Origin: Opitutaceae bacterium UBA6669
GTDB taxonomy: Bacteria > Verrucomicrobiota > Verrucomicrobiia > Opitutales > Opitutaceae
Length of the DNA: 7,120 nt
Assembly: GCA_002455175.1 (NCBI GenBank)
Contig: DKKJ01000172.1
Coordinates: 4,896 to 12,015, forward strand
Direction: 5' to 3'
Position numbers and translations under genes: made by a program. The notes below the pieces were generated by a model. That model was not told where the DNA came from. It searched no databases and saw only the letters and a list, made by a program, of their open reading frames with translations. Each line of letters starts with the position of its first letter. The stretch's first letter is position 1. Shown here piece after piece: positions 1-6,638 of the stretch.

Positions 1-45
1 GCCACGTAACAATCGGCAAGGGGCCTGACTTCGAGAGCGAGCGGA

Positions 46-2844
46 CTAAGAAACGGGAAGCGGAGGGGGTGCTTCGAGAACCTCTCGAACGTTCCGGGCT
101 AGCGAAGCGCGTGTGAAGGGCTTTTCCAAGAACCGTCCCCCGGCATCCTGCACGGCTTGCAAGATGCGAGCGTCCCCCACGTAACCTGACATAAACATGA
201 TCCGGATCGAGGGGCAGAGTTTGATGATTCGGCTAGCAAGCTCTTTTCCGTTCATGTTGGGCATGACGATGTCGGTGAGCAGGAGGTCGAAGGGTCGAAC
301 CGCGGGATTGCTGCAAAGTTCGAGTGCTTCATTTCCTCCGGCGACCACGGTGACGTGGTAGCCCAATGTTTCCAGGATCGCGGAGGTGACGACGCGAATC
401 GCTTCATCGTCTTCCACCAGAAGAATCCGTTCGGTGCCTTGTCCGAGAATCGCTTCTTCAATGACGGGTGCTTCCACGGAGAGAGCAGAGATCTGTGGCA
501 GAAGGATGGTGAAAGTAGTTCCTTTACCCATCTGACTTTCGAAAAAGATGGCCCCTTGAGAGCTCTTTACGATGACCGCACACGTGGCCAGCCCCAAGCC
601 CGTGCCGCGACCCTTGGGCTTGGTGGTGAAGAAGGGCTGGAAGAGTTTCGCTTGGACTTCGGGGGACATACCGATGCCCGTGTCTGGAGTCCGCAGTACG
701 GCATAGTCCCCTGCTGGCAATCCGTGGGAGTTGTCTGGCGGGAGCGCGGTGCTGCCGATTGTCAGGGTAATGGCCCCACCGAGCGTCATGGCGTCTCGGG
801 CATTGATACAAAGATTGATGACGACTTGGTCGATTTGGTTTCGATCTGCTTCGAAATAGATCGGGGACGCTGCCGGTAGAATCTTCAACTCGATGTTCTC
901 GCTCAGGAGTGATCGGACTAAGTCCTTCACATCAGAGACGATGCTATTGAGGTCGAGGATTTCTGGCTGTAGCACCTGCTTTCGACTAAACGCGAGAAGC
1001 TGACGAGTCAGGGCACTGGCCCGCTCGGTGGCCTTCAGAATTTCGGACGCCTTGGGCTGCAGTTCCGGGGCTGATTCAGCGAGGTCTTCATTCAACAAGT
1101 CGCCGTAACACCGAATGGCCGTGAGCAAGTTGTTGAAGTCATGTGCCACCCCCCCGGCTAGGATGCCGACCGCTTCCATTTTTTGCGACTGCAGAAGCTT
1201 TTGCTCACTCTCCAGTAAAGCGGCGCGGGCTTGGTCGCGTTGGGCTACCGTTCCGATGATATTGGCAACGCCTTGGACGAAGTCCATGGAGTCTCGTGAA
1301 AACGGTTCCGCCGCCCGAGAGAGCGCGATCAAGTATCCATAGGGTTGTTTGCCGCCCGAAAGAACGGCTGCGAATGCGGACTGGACTCCTCGTGCGAGAT
1401 GCGACTGTTCCCCGGGAAAGAAACCCTTGCCTGCGGGAAGCTGAAAGCAGGTTTCTTGAAGCGCCGATGGAGGCAGCGAACCCAAAGGCAGCGCAGAGGA
1501 GGGCATCGCGATTCCCGACGAGACGACCCACTCGAGGGTATTTTCTGGTCCAGAGAGAGAGAGAACTTCGCTGGCATCGATTTGTAGTGTCTCATGGACG
1601 ATGCGAGTGCCTTCGCGTAACAGCTCTTCAAACGGATGTTGAGCGAGAGCGAAGCGCCCAAAGTGAGCGAGCGCGGATTGTTTGATGGCTCGCTGAGTCA
1701 AGCGTACCTCGGCATCGTGTTGTTCACTGATGTCGATTCCCGAGCCAATGAACCCGATGAGCGCACCGTGGTGATCGTAGCAGGGGGAGCCGTTATCGAG
1801 GACCCACCGGAAAACCCCATCTGACCGTTTGACTCGATATTCAATTTTGAAGGGTCGTCGAGCCGAGTGAGACGTCTCGATGAGGTCACCGACGCGTTGC
1901 CGGTCGTCCGCGTGGATAGAGTCGAGCCAGCCAGTTCCCACGACTTGATCGAGAGTGCGTCCTGTGAAATCCAGCCAGCGTTGATTCCAGTAGGTGCGTT
2001 GCTGGATCGTGTCCCCTACCCAAATAAATGCGGGAGTGGAGTCGGCCATGGAGCGAAAGCGTACCTCGCTCTCTCGAAGGGAAGCTTCGGCCACATGGCG
2101 ATCCGTAGTGTCATGGCCTAACGCATACACAGAGTTATCAGATGGGCTGAAGCGAGCAGTCCAGGTCAGGTAGCGCCGCTGATCGCTGACCGTTTCCATG
2201 GATACCTCGCACTCGTTTTGCTCGAGAGAGGACGTTTCTGATCCTGCCGCGAGGCTGGCCCACCAAGCCTGAAAGCGCGCCCGATCCGCGCCGCTCACAA
2301 ATTCGTGCAAAGGCTGTCCTAACGAACTCTCTCGTGGATAACCAAGTTGGTGCGTCCATGCCGGATTGCAGTCAACGAGGATGCCTCCGGGGGTGAGAAT
2401 ACAGACACACGTCGGGATCAGCTGCAGCAGCACCTCGTGTTGCTGCTTGAGCCGTTTACCCTCGCGAATGAGGTGATGTTTCTCGATTGCAGTGCGAATC
2501 AAGGCGATCAGCCGCTCAGGAGAGTCTTTGAAAACGTAATCCGTCGCGCCGTTTTTCATGCACTCTACCGCGAGCTCTTCACCGTGCTTGTCGGACAGCA
2601 CGATGAATGATGCCTGCGGAGCGGTCTCGCGGACTAGGGCAAGTGCTTCCACCGCTCTCAGCCCAGCGAAGTCATAGTCGCACAGAACGAGGCTGGGTTG
2701 GAACTTTGAAAGTGCGTTGCTAAACTCCGCGCGAGAGTGCGTGCGCTGGCACGCGAATTCCAACCCCGCTTGCCGGAGCGCTGCCTCGATCTGAGGAAGC
2801 TTCAGGAACGAGTTTTCGTGAACGAGGATGCGTGCGATGGGCAT
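46..2844 (-). CDS. Soluble hybrid sensor histidine kinase, REC-PAS-PAS-GAF-HisKA-HATPase-REC (932 aa)
   Basis: Predicted cytoplasmic hybrid kinase that autophosphorylates on histidine and passes the phosphate to its own C-terminal receiver; no transmembrane segment is visible. Domains in order: N-terminal receiver (about 1-122; D56, S84, K106 in VFKD); PAS (about 137-250); PAS with PAC ending in GSGIDISEQ (about 261-375); GAF (about 390-535); HisKA with H568 in GGVAHDFNNLL; HATPase_c (about 665-785) with N box NARDAM (N681), G1 box DTGIGM (721-726) and G2 box GRGTGLGL; C-terminal receiver (about 806-925) with E811/D812/D813, D858 in LLTDIVMPNMNG, S886 and K908. The N-terminal receiver is odd: the usual acidic pair is replaced by HEN, leaving only E10. 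The ATG at 2844 fits the start of the first receiver beta strand (ARILV); a weak GGAAAG lies about 10 nt upstream. Sensed signals and phosphotransfer partner cannot be inferred; no HPt protein is in the window. Domain calls are firm; function is by family. Confidence 0.95.
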   Translation of the reverse strand: MPIARILVHENSFLKLPQIEAALRQAGLEFACQRTHSRAEFSNALSKFQPSLVLCDYDFAGLRAVEALALVRETAPQASFIVLSDKHGEELAVECMKNGATDYVFKDSPERLIALIRTAIEKHHLIREGKRLKQQHEVLLQLIPTCVCILTPGGILVDCNPAWTHQLGYPRESSLGQPLHEFVSGADRARFQAWWASLAAGSETSSLEQNECEVSMETVSDQRRYLTWTARFSPSDNSVYALGHDTTDRHVAEASLRESEVRFRSMADSTPAFIWVGDTIQQRTYWNQRWLDFTGRTLDQVVGTGWLDSIHADDRQRVGDLIETSHSARRPFKIEYRVKRSDGVFRWVLDNGSPCYDHHGALIGFIGSGIDISEQHDAEVRLTQRAIKQSALAHFGRFALAQHPFEELLREGTRIVHETLQIDASEVLSLSGPENTLEWVVSSGIAMPSSALPLGSLPPSALQETCFQLPAGKGFFPGEQSHLARGVQSAFAAVLSGGKQPYGYLIALSRAAEPFSRDSMDFVQGVANIIGTVAQRDQARAALLESEQKLLQSQKMEAVGILAGGVAHDFNNLLTAIRCYGDLLNEDLAESAPELQPKASEILKATERASALTRQLLAFSRKQVLQPEILDLNSIVSDVKDLVRSLLSENIELKILPAASPIYFEADRNQIDQVVINLCINARDAMTLGGAITLTIGSTALPPDNSHGLPAGDYAVLRTPDTGIGMSPEVQAKLFQPFFTTKPKGRGTGLGLATCAVIVKSSQGAIFFESQMGKGTTFTILLPQISALSVEAPVIEEAILGQGTERILLVEDDEAIRVVTSAILETLGYHVTVVAGGNEALELCSNPAVRPFDLLLTDIVMPNMNGKELASRIIKLCPSIRIMFMSGYVGDARILQAVQDAGGRFLEKPFTRASLARNVREVLEAPPPLPVS

Positions 2845-2942
2845 GGGGCCGAGCTTTCCAGAAAGGAGAAGGCGTATCCGCAGGGAATCTGCGTGATCTT
2901 AGCCAAACCGCTGGAAAGCCGGGTCGCGACCAGAAAACAACC
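2845..2942. promoter_or_regulatory. 98-bp gap with a 10-bp palindrome and a 9-bp inverted repeat upstream of the hybrid kinase
   Basis: Seen directly: the perfect palindrome GGTCGCGACC at 2922-2931, and a perfect 9-bp inverted repeat, GCTTTCCAG at 2853-2861 and CTGGAAAGC at 2911-2919, with a 49-nt spacer. A minor 5-bp stem (2879-2883 with 2889-2893) lies inside the spacer. In a minus-strand transcript the downstream arm carries GGAAAG, the only Shine-Dalgarno-like element before the kinase ATG, so pairing could hide it. No U-tract follows any stem, so none reads as an intrinsic terminator. I found no convincing -35/-10 pair. A regulatory role is inference. Confidence 0.35.
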
Positions 2943-3335
2943 TTAACGATGCCGATCGTACAGCTTTTGCAGATGAGTCGTCGGGAGGGTGGGAGCAGGT
3001 GACGTGAGCTTGGGAGTGCCCAAGCTATAGCGGAGCACCAACTGCTCATTCTCCTTCTGCAAATGAAGAATTTGGAGAATACGTGTGCGCGATTTTTCCA
3101 CCACATCGCGGCGCTGGTCGCGTTGCGCGCGCTCGGCGGGGAGGGCGGTCGTCGCGGGATCCTTGATCTTGAGCAAACTTGCGTCGAGGCGCTCCAGAAG
3201 GGCTTTTCTGCGTTCGAGCAGTGCGTGGTCGGGCGCTCGCTGATTCTCTTTAATGAAGCGGTTCTCTTCGAGGGCGAGCTGGTGGAGTTCTTCGCAAAGC
3301 TGTAGGTGGCCGTGGAGCGTATCAGACGAACTCAT
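2943..3335 (-). CDS. Small helical, charged cytoplasmic protein of unknown function (130 aa)
   Basis: I do not recognise a named family. The protein has no signal peptide. Residues about 5-100 are rich in Leu, Glu, Lys and Arg with heptad-like leucine spacing (LCEELHQLALEENRFIKEN, then LLERRKALLERLDASLLKIK), broken by a short Pro/Ala stretch at about 60-66, then a second helix (about 70-103, ending ILHLQKENEQLVLRYS). The tail (104-120) is Pro/Thr/Ser-rich. This two-helix layout and length resemble export-chaperone-like proteins such as FlgN or FliT, but no signature supports that and no flagellar gene is nearby, so it stays hypothetical. Its ATG overlaps the TGA of the upstream TPR gene by 4 bp (ATGA, 3332-3335), and no Shine-Dalgarno sequence precedes it, which suggests translation by termination-reinitiation. 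It is the last gene of the tightly packed three-gene set. Confidence 0.8.
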   Translation of the reverse strand: MSSSDTLHGHLQLCEELHQLALEENRFIKENQRAPDHALLERRKALLERLDASLLKIKDPATTALPAERAQRDQRRDVVEKSRTRILQILHLQKENEQLVLRYSLGTPKLTSPAPTLPTTHLQKLYDRHR

Positions 3336-4714
3336 GGTTGAGGGGCAGGGACCTCGGTGCTGACCGTGCGAGTGGGTTCAGCGGCGGGAGTCTTTTGTTG
3401 GAAGAAGGTGTTAATTTGATGATCAGTGGAGGCTTCCCAATCCAAGTGTTGCAATCGCCAATTCGCCATGGACGCAAGCTCGGCGAATTCAGGTCGTGGT
3501 TGAGCTTGGCTGGCTTGAACCTTGGACTCTCGTGCAACGGTTTCGAAGAACTCGCGTGCCTGTTTCTCCGATCGGAGCCGCTCGTAGCAAAGGCCGATCT
3601 GATACAGCACGGGCAGGCGCCAAAGCGGTTCTTCGCTGAGTTTTGCGAGACTGAGGTAGATGGCGAGCGCGCTGGTGGAATCTCCTTGTTCGTAGAATTC
3701 GTTGGCCAGTTGGTTACCGGTTTTACGTTGCCAGTAAGCCCAACGTTTAGGGTCTTCACTCGTCCGAGCCTGCTCTGCTTTGAGAAGATCCAAAGCAGCG
3801 GTGAGCGATTCCTGGTTGCGGCCTAGGCGGCGCAGCGACAGCGAAAGTAAATAGCGGGCCTCGGGAGCGTCACTTTTCTTCGAGTGGAGTTCGAGAAAGG
3901 CGCGCAGGCTGGTGGTGGCCTTCTCGTAGTCGCCGCCCATGTAGAGCGCATAGGCCGATTTGAAATGGGCCTTGGCTTGATCGTCTGGCGTAAGGTCGAG
4001 GAGTTTGAGCCGGGAAAAGTACTGCGCCGCTTCCTCGTATTGTCCGGCGACGAAATAGGTTTCTGCCACTTCAAATTGCGCGGTGCGTGCGAGTTGACGG
4101 TAGAGGTCCGTGCCTTCGTCTGGCAGTTTTAGAGTGGAATTGATGACGCTGTAGAAGCGAGTGATCGCGAGCCGATAGGCTCCCAGGGCGCGTTGGGTGC
4201 GACCCAATTCGAGAAACACGACGGGCAGCTGCGGATCGGCAGGGAACTCCTTCAGGATTTTTTCGTAAACGGCCGCGGCGCGGGTGAACTGGTTTTTGCG
4301 GCGGTACATCCGAGCCATGCCGAGCAGGGCGTCGCGATCTTGGGCTGGAGTGGCCTTGGCCGCTAACACCTGACGATAGGCGATTTCTGCGGAGTCGAAA
4401 TCACCCTGGGCAGTCTTGGTTTCGCCAATACGAAGAAGACTCTGAATCTCCTCGGCGCCGACTTCGTGCGAACCTGCCGCTTCGCTCTTCGTCGAGGGGG
4501 CGTGATCCGAGGATGCGTGCGTTGGTTCCGGCGTCGCCGTTGCGTGACTTTTACTTTCGGGTGCAGACTCGGCAGCGGTGGATTTTTCGACCGATGGATG
4601 TCCGTGCGCCTCAGCTTCCTTCGCCGGCGCGTGCGCGGAGGAGTCCGGAGAGCTAGCGTTCAAGCGAGCTCCGCAGATCAGAGCGGCGATAAGAAGGAGA
4701 GGCAGGCGAGTCAT
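3332..4714 (-). CDS. Exported tetratricopeptide-repeat protein with a His/Ala/Ser/Glu-rich linker (460 aa)
   Basis: Probable periplasmic scaffold-type TPR protein. Residues 1-20 form a signal peptide (MTRLPLLLIAALICGARLNA; likely cleavage near A20). Cys14 is preceded by L-I, which does not fit a lipobox. Residues about 21-88 are low complexity, rich in Ala, Ser, Glu, Pro and His (at least nine His), probably disordered. From about 92 to 397 there are successive helical repeats with TPR-type residues, for example GDFDSAEIAYRQVL (104-117), NQFTRAAAVYEKIL (141-154), GQYEEAAQYFSRL (224-236), GDYEKATTSLRAFLE (261-275) and SEKQAREFFETVA (382-394), followed by a Pro/Thr tail. Superhelical TPR proteins bind other proteins; the partner is unknown, though the adjacent exported 192-aa protein is a natural candidate. 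The start overlaps the stop of that gene by 4 bp (ATGA, 4711-4714), with no Shine-Dalgarno sequence. The layout recalls BamD/YbgF-like TPR proteins only in a general way. Confidence 0.88.
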   Translation of the reverse strand: MTRLPLLLIAALICGARLNASSPDSSAHAPAKEAEAHGHPSVEKSTAAESAPESKSHATATPEPTHASSDHAPSTKSEAAGSHEVGAEEIQSLLRIGETKTAQGDFDSAEIAYRQVLAAKATPAQDRDALLGMARMYRRKNQFTRAAAVYEKILKEFPADPQLPVVFLELGRTQRALGAYRLAITRFYSVINSTLKLPDEGTDLYRQLARTAQFEVAETYFVAGQYEEAAQYFSRLKLLDLTPDDQAKAHFKSAYALYMGGDYEKATTSLRAFLELHSKKSDAPEARYLLSLSLRRLGRNQESLTAALDLLKAEQARTSEDPKRWAYWQRKTGNQLANEFYEQGDSTSALAIYLSLAKLSEEPLWRLPVLYQIGLCYERLRSEKQAREFFETVARESKVQASQAQPRPEFAELASMANWRLQHLDWEASTDHQINTFFQQKTPAAEPTRTVSTEVPAPQP

Positions 4715-5289
4715 CGTTGTCGGTACGTTGCAGAACTAGGCGGGAGCGATCCGGCGGTGGGCGCGTTCGGGACGCTCCCGGGATATTGGAAGAAGGGCAG
4801 CACTTCCTCCGCATGGATTTCACGCGGGGTGTCGTCGGGAATGATCGAAACCGGCGTGACCTTACGGGTAGGTGCCGAACGGATTTCCACTGAAGGCGTT
4901 TCCGTCACGGCCGTTTCCGGTGGTGAGTTATCCGTGGTGTCGGTGTCTTCCGGATGCGTAATGGCTGAGTCCTGATTAGCGGCAGCGACGTCTTCCAGCG
5001 CACCCCCCGGACGAGGTGGCGCTCCCGCGGTCAAACGGAGTGCGGGATCGATTGGGGGCGGAGCCAGTCGAAAGTGGAGCGGAGGAGGAAGGATCAGGGC
5101 CAAGTAAGGCGTGCTCCGGTACGCGTTGGTGACCGAAAGGACAGATGGGCTGATCCGACGTTGGGCGGCTCCGCGTTGGGGTTGAGTCAAAGCGTGGCAC
5201 TCCGATCCGAGGATCGGAAGCAGCGTCAATGCGACGCATCGCGTCAGGCGTGAACCTGACGTGAAAAGCTGAGACGAGAGGAAATTCAT
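4711..5289 (-). CDS. Proline-rich probable exported protein of unknown function (192 aa)
   Basis: No family recognised. The N-terminus looks like a Sec signal: Arg14 and Arg17, then a hydrophobic run CVALTLLPILG, with possible cleavage after CHA (about residue 33). The mature part is Pro/Ala/Thr/Ser-rich with no predicted large fold: a short hydrophobic patch YLALILPPPLHFRLAPPP (62-79), a Gly/Pro segment (89-96), an acidic Asp/Thr/Glu stretch (113-131), and a C-terminal block EEVLPFFQYPGSVP (161-174) that looks the most constrained. It may be an anchor or adaptor for the coupled TPR protein encoded next. The ATG at 5289 is chosen because it gives the signal peptide; a GGGAAG element lies 13 nt upstream inside a hairpin arm. 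It is the first gene of the three-gene set. Reality as a gene is supported by the signal-like N-terminus and by the precise ATGA overlap with the TPR gene. Confidence 0.72.
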   Translation of the reverse strand: MNFLSSQLFTSGSRLTRCVALTLLPILGSECHALTQPQRGAAQRRISPSVLSVTNAYRSTPYLALILPPPLHFRLAPPPIDPALRLTAGAPPRPGGALEDVAAANQDSAITHPEDTDTTDNSPPETAVTETPSVEIRSAPTRKVTPVSIIPDDTPREIHAEEVLPFFQYPGSVPNAPTAGSLPPSSATYRQR

Positions 5290-5302
5290 TGTGAGACAGA
5301 GA

Positions 5303-5322
5303 CTTCCCGAAAGCTCGGGAAG
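5303..5322. repeat. Perfect 8-bp inverted repeat with 4-nt loop just upstream of the 192-aa gene
   Basis: CTTCCCGA at 5303-5310 and TCGGGAAG at 5315-5322 are exact reverse complements around AAGC. On the minus-strand transcript this gives a stable short hairpin ending 13 nt before the ATG, with GGGAAG, the only Shine-Dalgarno-like sequence, locked in the downstream arm. No U-tract follows on either strand, so it is not an intrinsic terminator. It may be a leader hairpin limiting translation, or a DNA operator. Confidence 0.5.
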
Positions 5323-5359
5323 ACGGCATCATAACCCATGAGATCTATCGGCATTTTTG

Positions 5360-5383
5360 GCCGTTTCTAGAGGGAGAAACGGC
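5360..5383. repeat. Perfect 8-bp inverted repeat with 8-bp spacer in the intergenic region
   Basis: GCCGTTTC at 5360-5367 and GAAACGGC at 5376-5383 are exact reverse complements separated by 8 bp. A third AAACGG copy at 5392-5397 sits 15 bp from the one at 5377-5382. The arrangement of half-sites in the likely promoter region of the three-gene operon resembles a dimeric regulator's operator; no U-tract makes a terminator unlikely. The regulatory role is inferred. Confidence 0.4.
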
Positions 5384-5413
5384 GGGCGTGTAAACGGTTG
5401 TCTAATTTTTGCG

Positions 5414-5449
5414 TTAACAAAAAGCCCCGTGCCGGTGAAGGCACGGGGC
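5414..5449 (-). terminator. Rho-independent terminator of the receiver/STAS gene
   Basis: Perfect 10-bp GC-rich stem GCCCCGTGCC (5424-5433) with GGCACGGGGC (5440-5449), 6-nt loop. On the minus strand it is followed directly by TTTTTGTTAAC, a U-tract, so it terminates transcripts coming from 5483 and above. There is no U-tract on the plus side, so it works in one direction. Confidence 0.9.
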
Positions 5450-5457
5450 GCGCAGGG

Positions 5458-5475
5458 GACCACGTTGACGTGGTC
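5458..5475 (-). repeat. Second hairpin in the 3' UTR, upstream of the terminator
   Basis: GACCACGT (5458-5465) and ACGTGGTC (5468-5475) are exact reverse complements with a 2-nt spacer; as RNA this would fold as about 7 bp with a 4-nt loop. It begins 7 nt after the stop codon of the receiver/STAS gene and precedes the terminator by 8 nt. It has no U-tract of its own, so it is more likely a stabilising 3' hairpin or part of a tandem terminator than an independent terminator. Confidence 0.55.
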
Positions 5476-5482
5476 AAAGGGT

Positions 5483-6638
5483 TTAGGCTTCGGCGCCGAC
5501 AGGAATGGAGCTGGAGGACGTGCGTCCGATATTGGTGCGGGCGTCTTCGAGAGAATCGTGGAAGGCCCAGCCCTTCGTATCCTCGAATGCTTTACACTCG
5601 CTGACCAACTGGGGATTGCCGACCAAGGCGTATTGTAGACCCAACTCGCGGCAGAACTGCATCGTTTGGAACAGCAGCTTGATGACCACCATCTCAAGTC
5701 GCTTGAGCTCGTGGAGATCAATGATCACTTTGCTGAGGCCATTGTCGAAGGCTTCGGACATCTTCGGCTTGAGATAGCCGGTGACTTCGTCGACGACGAT
5801 CTGGTTGGTGCCCTCGGGCAGACGAATGAGGAAGTAGTCCTTTTCGACCGAGAAATAACGTTGTGACGTGTCGAGATTCATCGCTTTGGAGATCTTGGCC
5901 TCGAGTTCGGGGAGATCCAAAGGTTTGGTGATAATTGAAGTGAATCCCACTTGCTGAGCTTGCTGTTGGGCTTGGACCTCGGTTTTGACCACCAATCCAA
6001 AGATGGGCGTGTACTTGGTCTTAACGTTAGTCCGGATGAGGCGGAAGAGTGTAAAGGCCGCCTCCTCTGCCAAAGTGAGAGAGATAATGACCAAATCAGG
6101 CTGCGTACGACTGCAGAAGTCGATGGCTTCGCCAGTGGTGTTGACGCCCTGAACATTCCACGGAGTGTGTTTGAGACCTTCCTGGATTTGGAGGACGATT
6201 GCAGGCTTATCTTCGACCACGAGGATCGTAGCGGCATCGAGGATAATCTTTGCCTTGGTAGGACCTTCGCTGAGCGGCTTCAGATCGATGATTCGCCCTA
6301 CTTTTTCCACCAACACCTCTTCGCGGAACGGCTTCACGATGTAATCGCGAACACCGATCTTGGCGATTTTGATGACATTATCGCGTCCACCTTCTGCCGT
6401 GAGCATGATCACGGGAATAGATTTCAGGGCAGGATCGGATTTGAGCTTGGTGAGCATTTCCACCCCGTCCATCACCGGCATCGAGGAGGATAACATCGGG
6501 ACTTTCCTTGGCGGCGGTGGCGAGGCCCTCGACGCCATTGGACGCTTCAATGATATCACAATCGTAGGACTTGAACGCCTTTTTGACGATGATGCGGACG
6601 GTCTTGGAATCGTCTACGGTGAGAATCTTGTAACGCAT
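5483..6638 (-). pseudogene. Receiver-receiver-STAS signalling protein, broken by a frameshift after the phospho-acceptor Asp
   Basis: The N-terminus is read in one frame from the ATG at 6638 (MRYKILTVDDSKTVRI to PDVILLD, residues 1-53) and the rest in another frame from the ATG at 6481 (MPVMDG onward). Left unrepaired, frame one stops at 6378. Restoring two codons plus 2 nt gives a 387-aa protein with D9/D10, D53, T83 and K105, the same D-T-K spacing as CheY. Domains after repair: receiver 1 (1-120), canonical; receiver 2 (about 140-256), with E145/D146 and K241 kept but Ser189 in place of the acceptor Asp and Val219 in place of Thr; STAS-like domain (about 263-374), with the strand VIIDLHEL but no Ser at the usual phosphorylation position. 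The likely role is a phosphorylation-controlled partner-switch protein, with the CheX-family neighbour as possible phosphatase. The break may be a genuine mutation or a sequence error; conservation after the break shows it is recent. No Shine-Dalgarno sequence precedes 6638. Confidence 0.87.
6479..6482 (-). other. Frame break point (GATG) in the receiver/STAS gene
   Basis: The Asp53 codon GAT (6482-6480) and the Met codon ATG (6481-6479) of the conserved MPVMDG motif overlap here. Receivers normally have two residues between them (D-x-x-M-P), so 8 nt appear to be missing. If the ancestral second codon began with G, the original would have held two ATG copies 8 bp apart, a suitable substrate for slippage deletion; that history is inference. 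Confidence 0.8.

Noticed and set aside
1..45. Terminator downstream of the hybrid kinase
   Set aside because: No stem followed by a U-tract on the minus strand is visible in the 45 bases before the window edge.
2..185. Direct repeat CCACGTAAC at 2-10 and 177-185
   Set aside because: Only 9 bp, one copy inside the kinase coding sequence and no flanking mobile-element features; chance explains it.
355..879. Plus-strand open frame of 174 codons within the hybrid kinase gene
   Set aside because: It lies opposite the conserved HisKA, HATPase and receiver coding sequence, and its translation shows no motif or domain-like pattern; it is a shadow frame.
4670..4714. Lipoprotein signal in the TPR protein because of Cys14
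   Set aside because: The residues before Cys are L-I, not the small residue required at -1 in a lipobox; a normal signal peptide fits better.
4466..4975. Plus-strand open frame of 169 codons across the TPR/192-aa gene junction
   Set aside because: The translation is Arg/Ser/Val-rich without recognisable features and overlaps two better supported minus-strand genes.
5328..5333. TATGAT -10-like hexamer on the minus strand as a firm promoter call
   Set aside because: No -35-like hexamer lies at 16-19 bp upstream (the sequence there is A-rich, AAATGC-like), so it is mentioned only as a possibility.
6378..6478. C-terminal part of the 86-aa frame ending at 6378
   Set aside because: After LLD the translation becomes AGDGRGGNAHQAQ..., which is unlike any receiver; it is read-through in the wrong frame past the break.
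6482..6559. ATG at 6559 as the start of the receiver/STAS protein (358 aa)
   Set aside because: The 26 residues from 6559 to the MPVMDG motif are out-of-frame sequence; the true N-terminal half of the receiver (KILTVDDS to VILLD) is encoded in the other frame from 6638.
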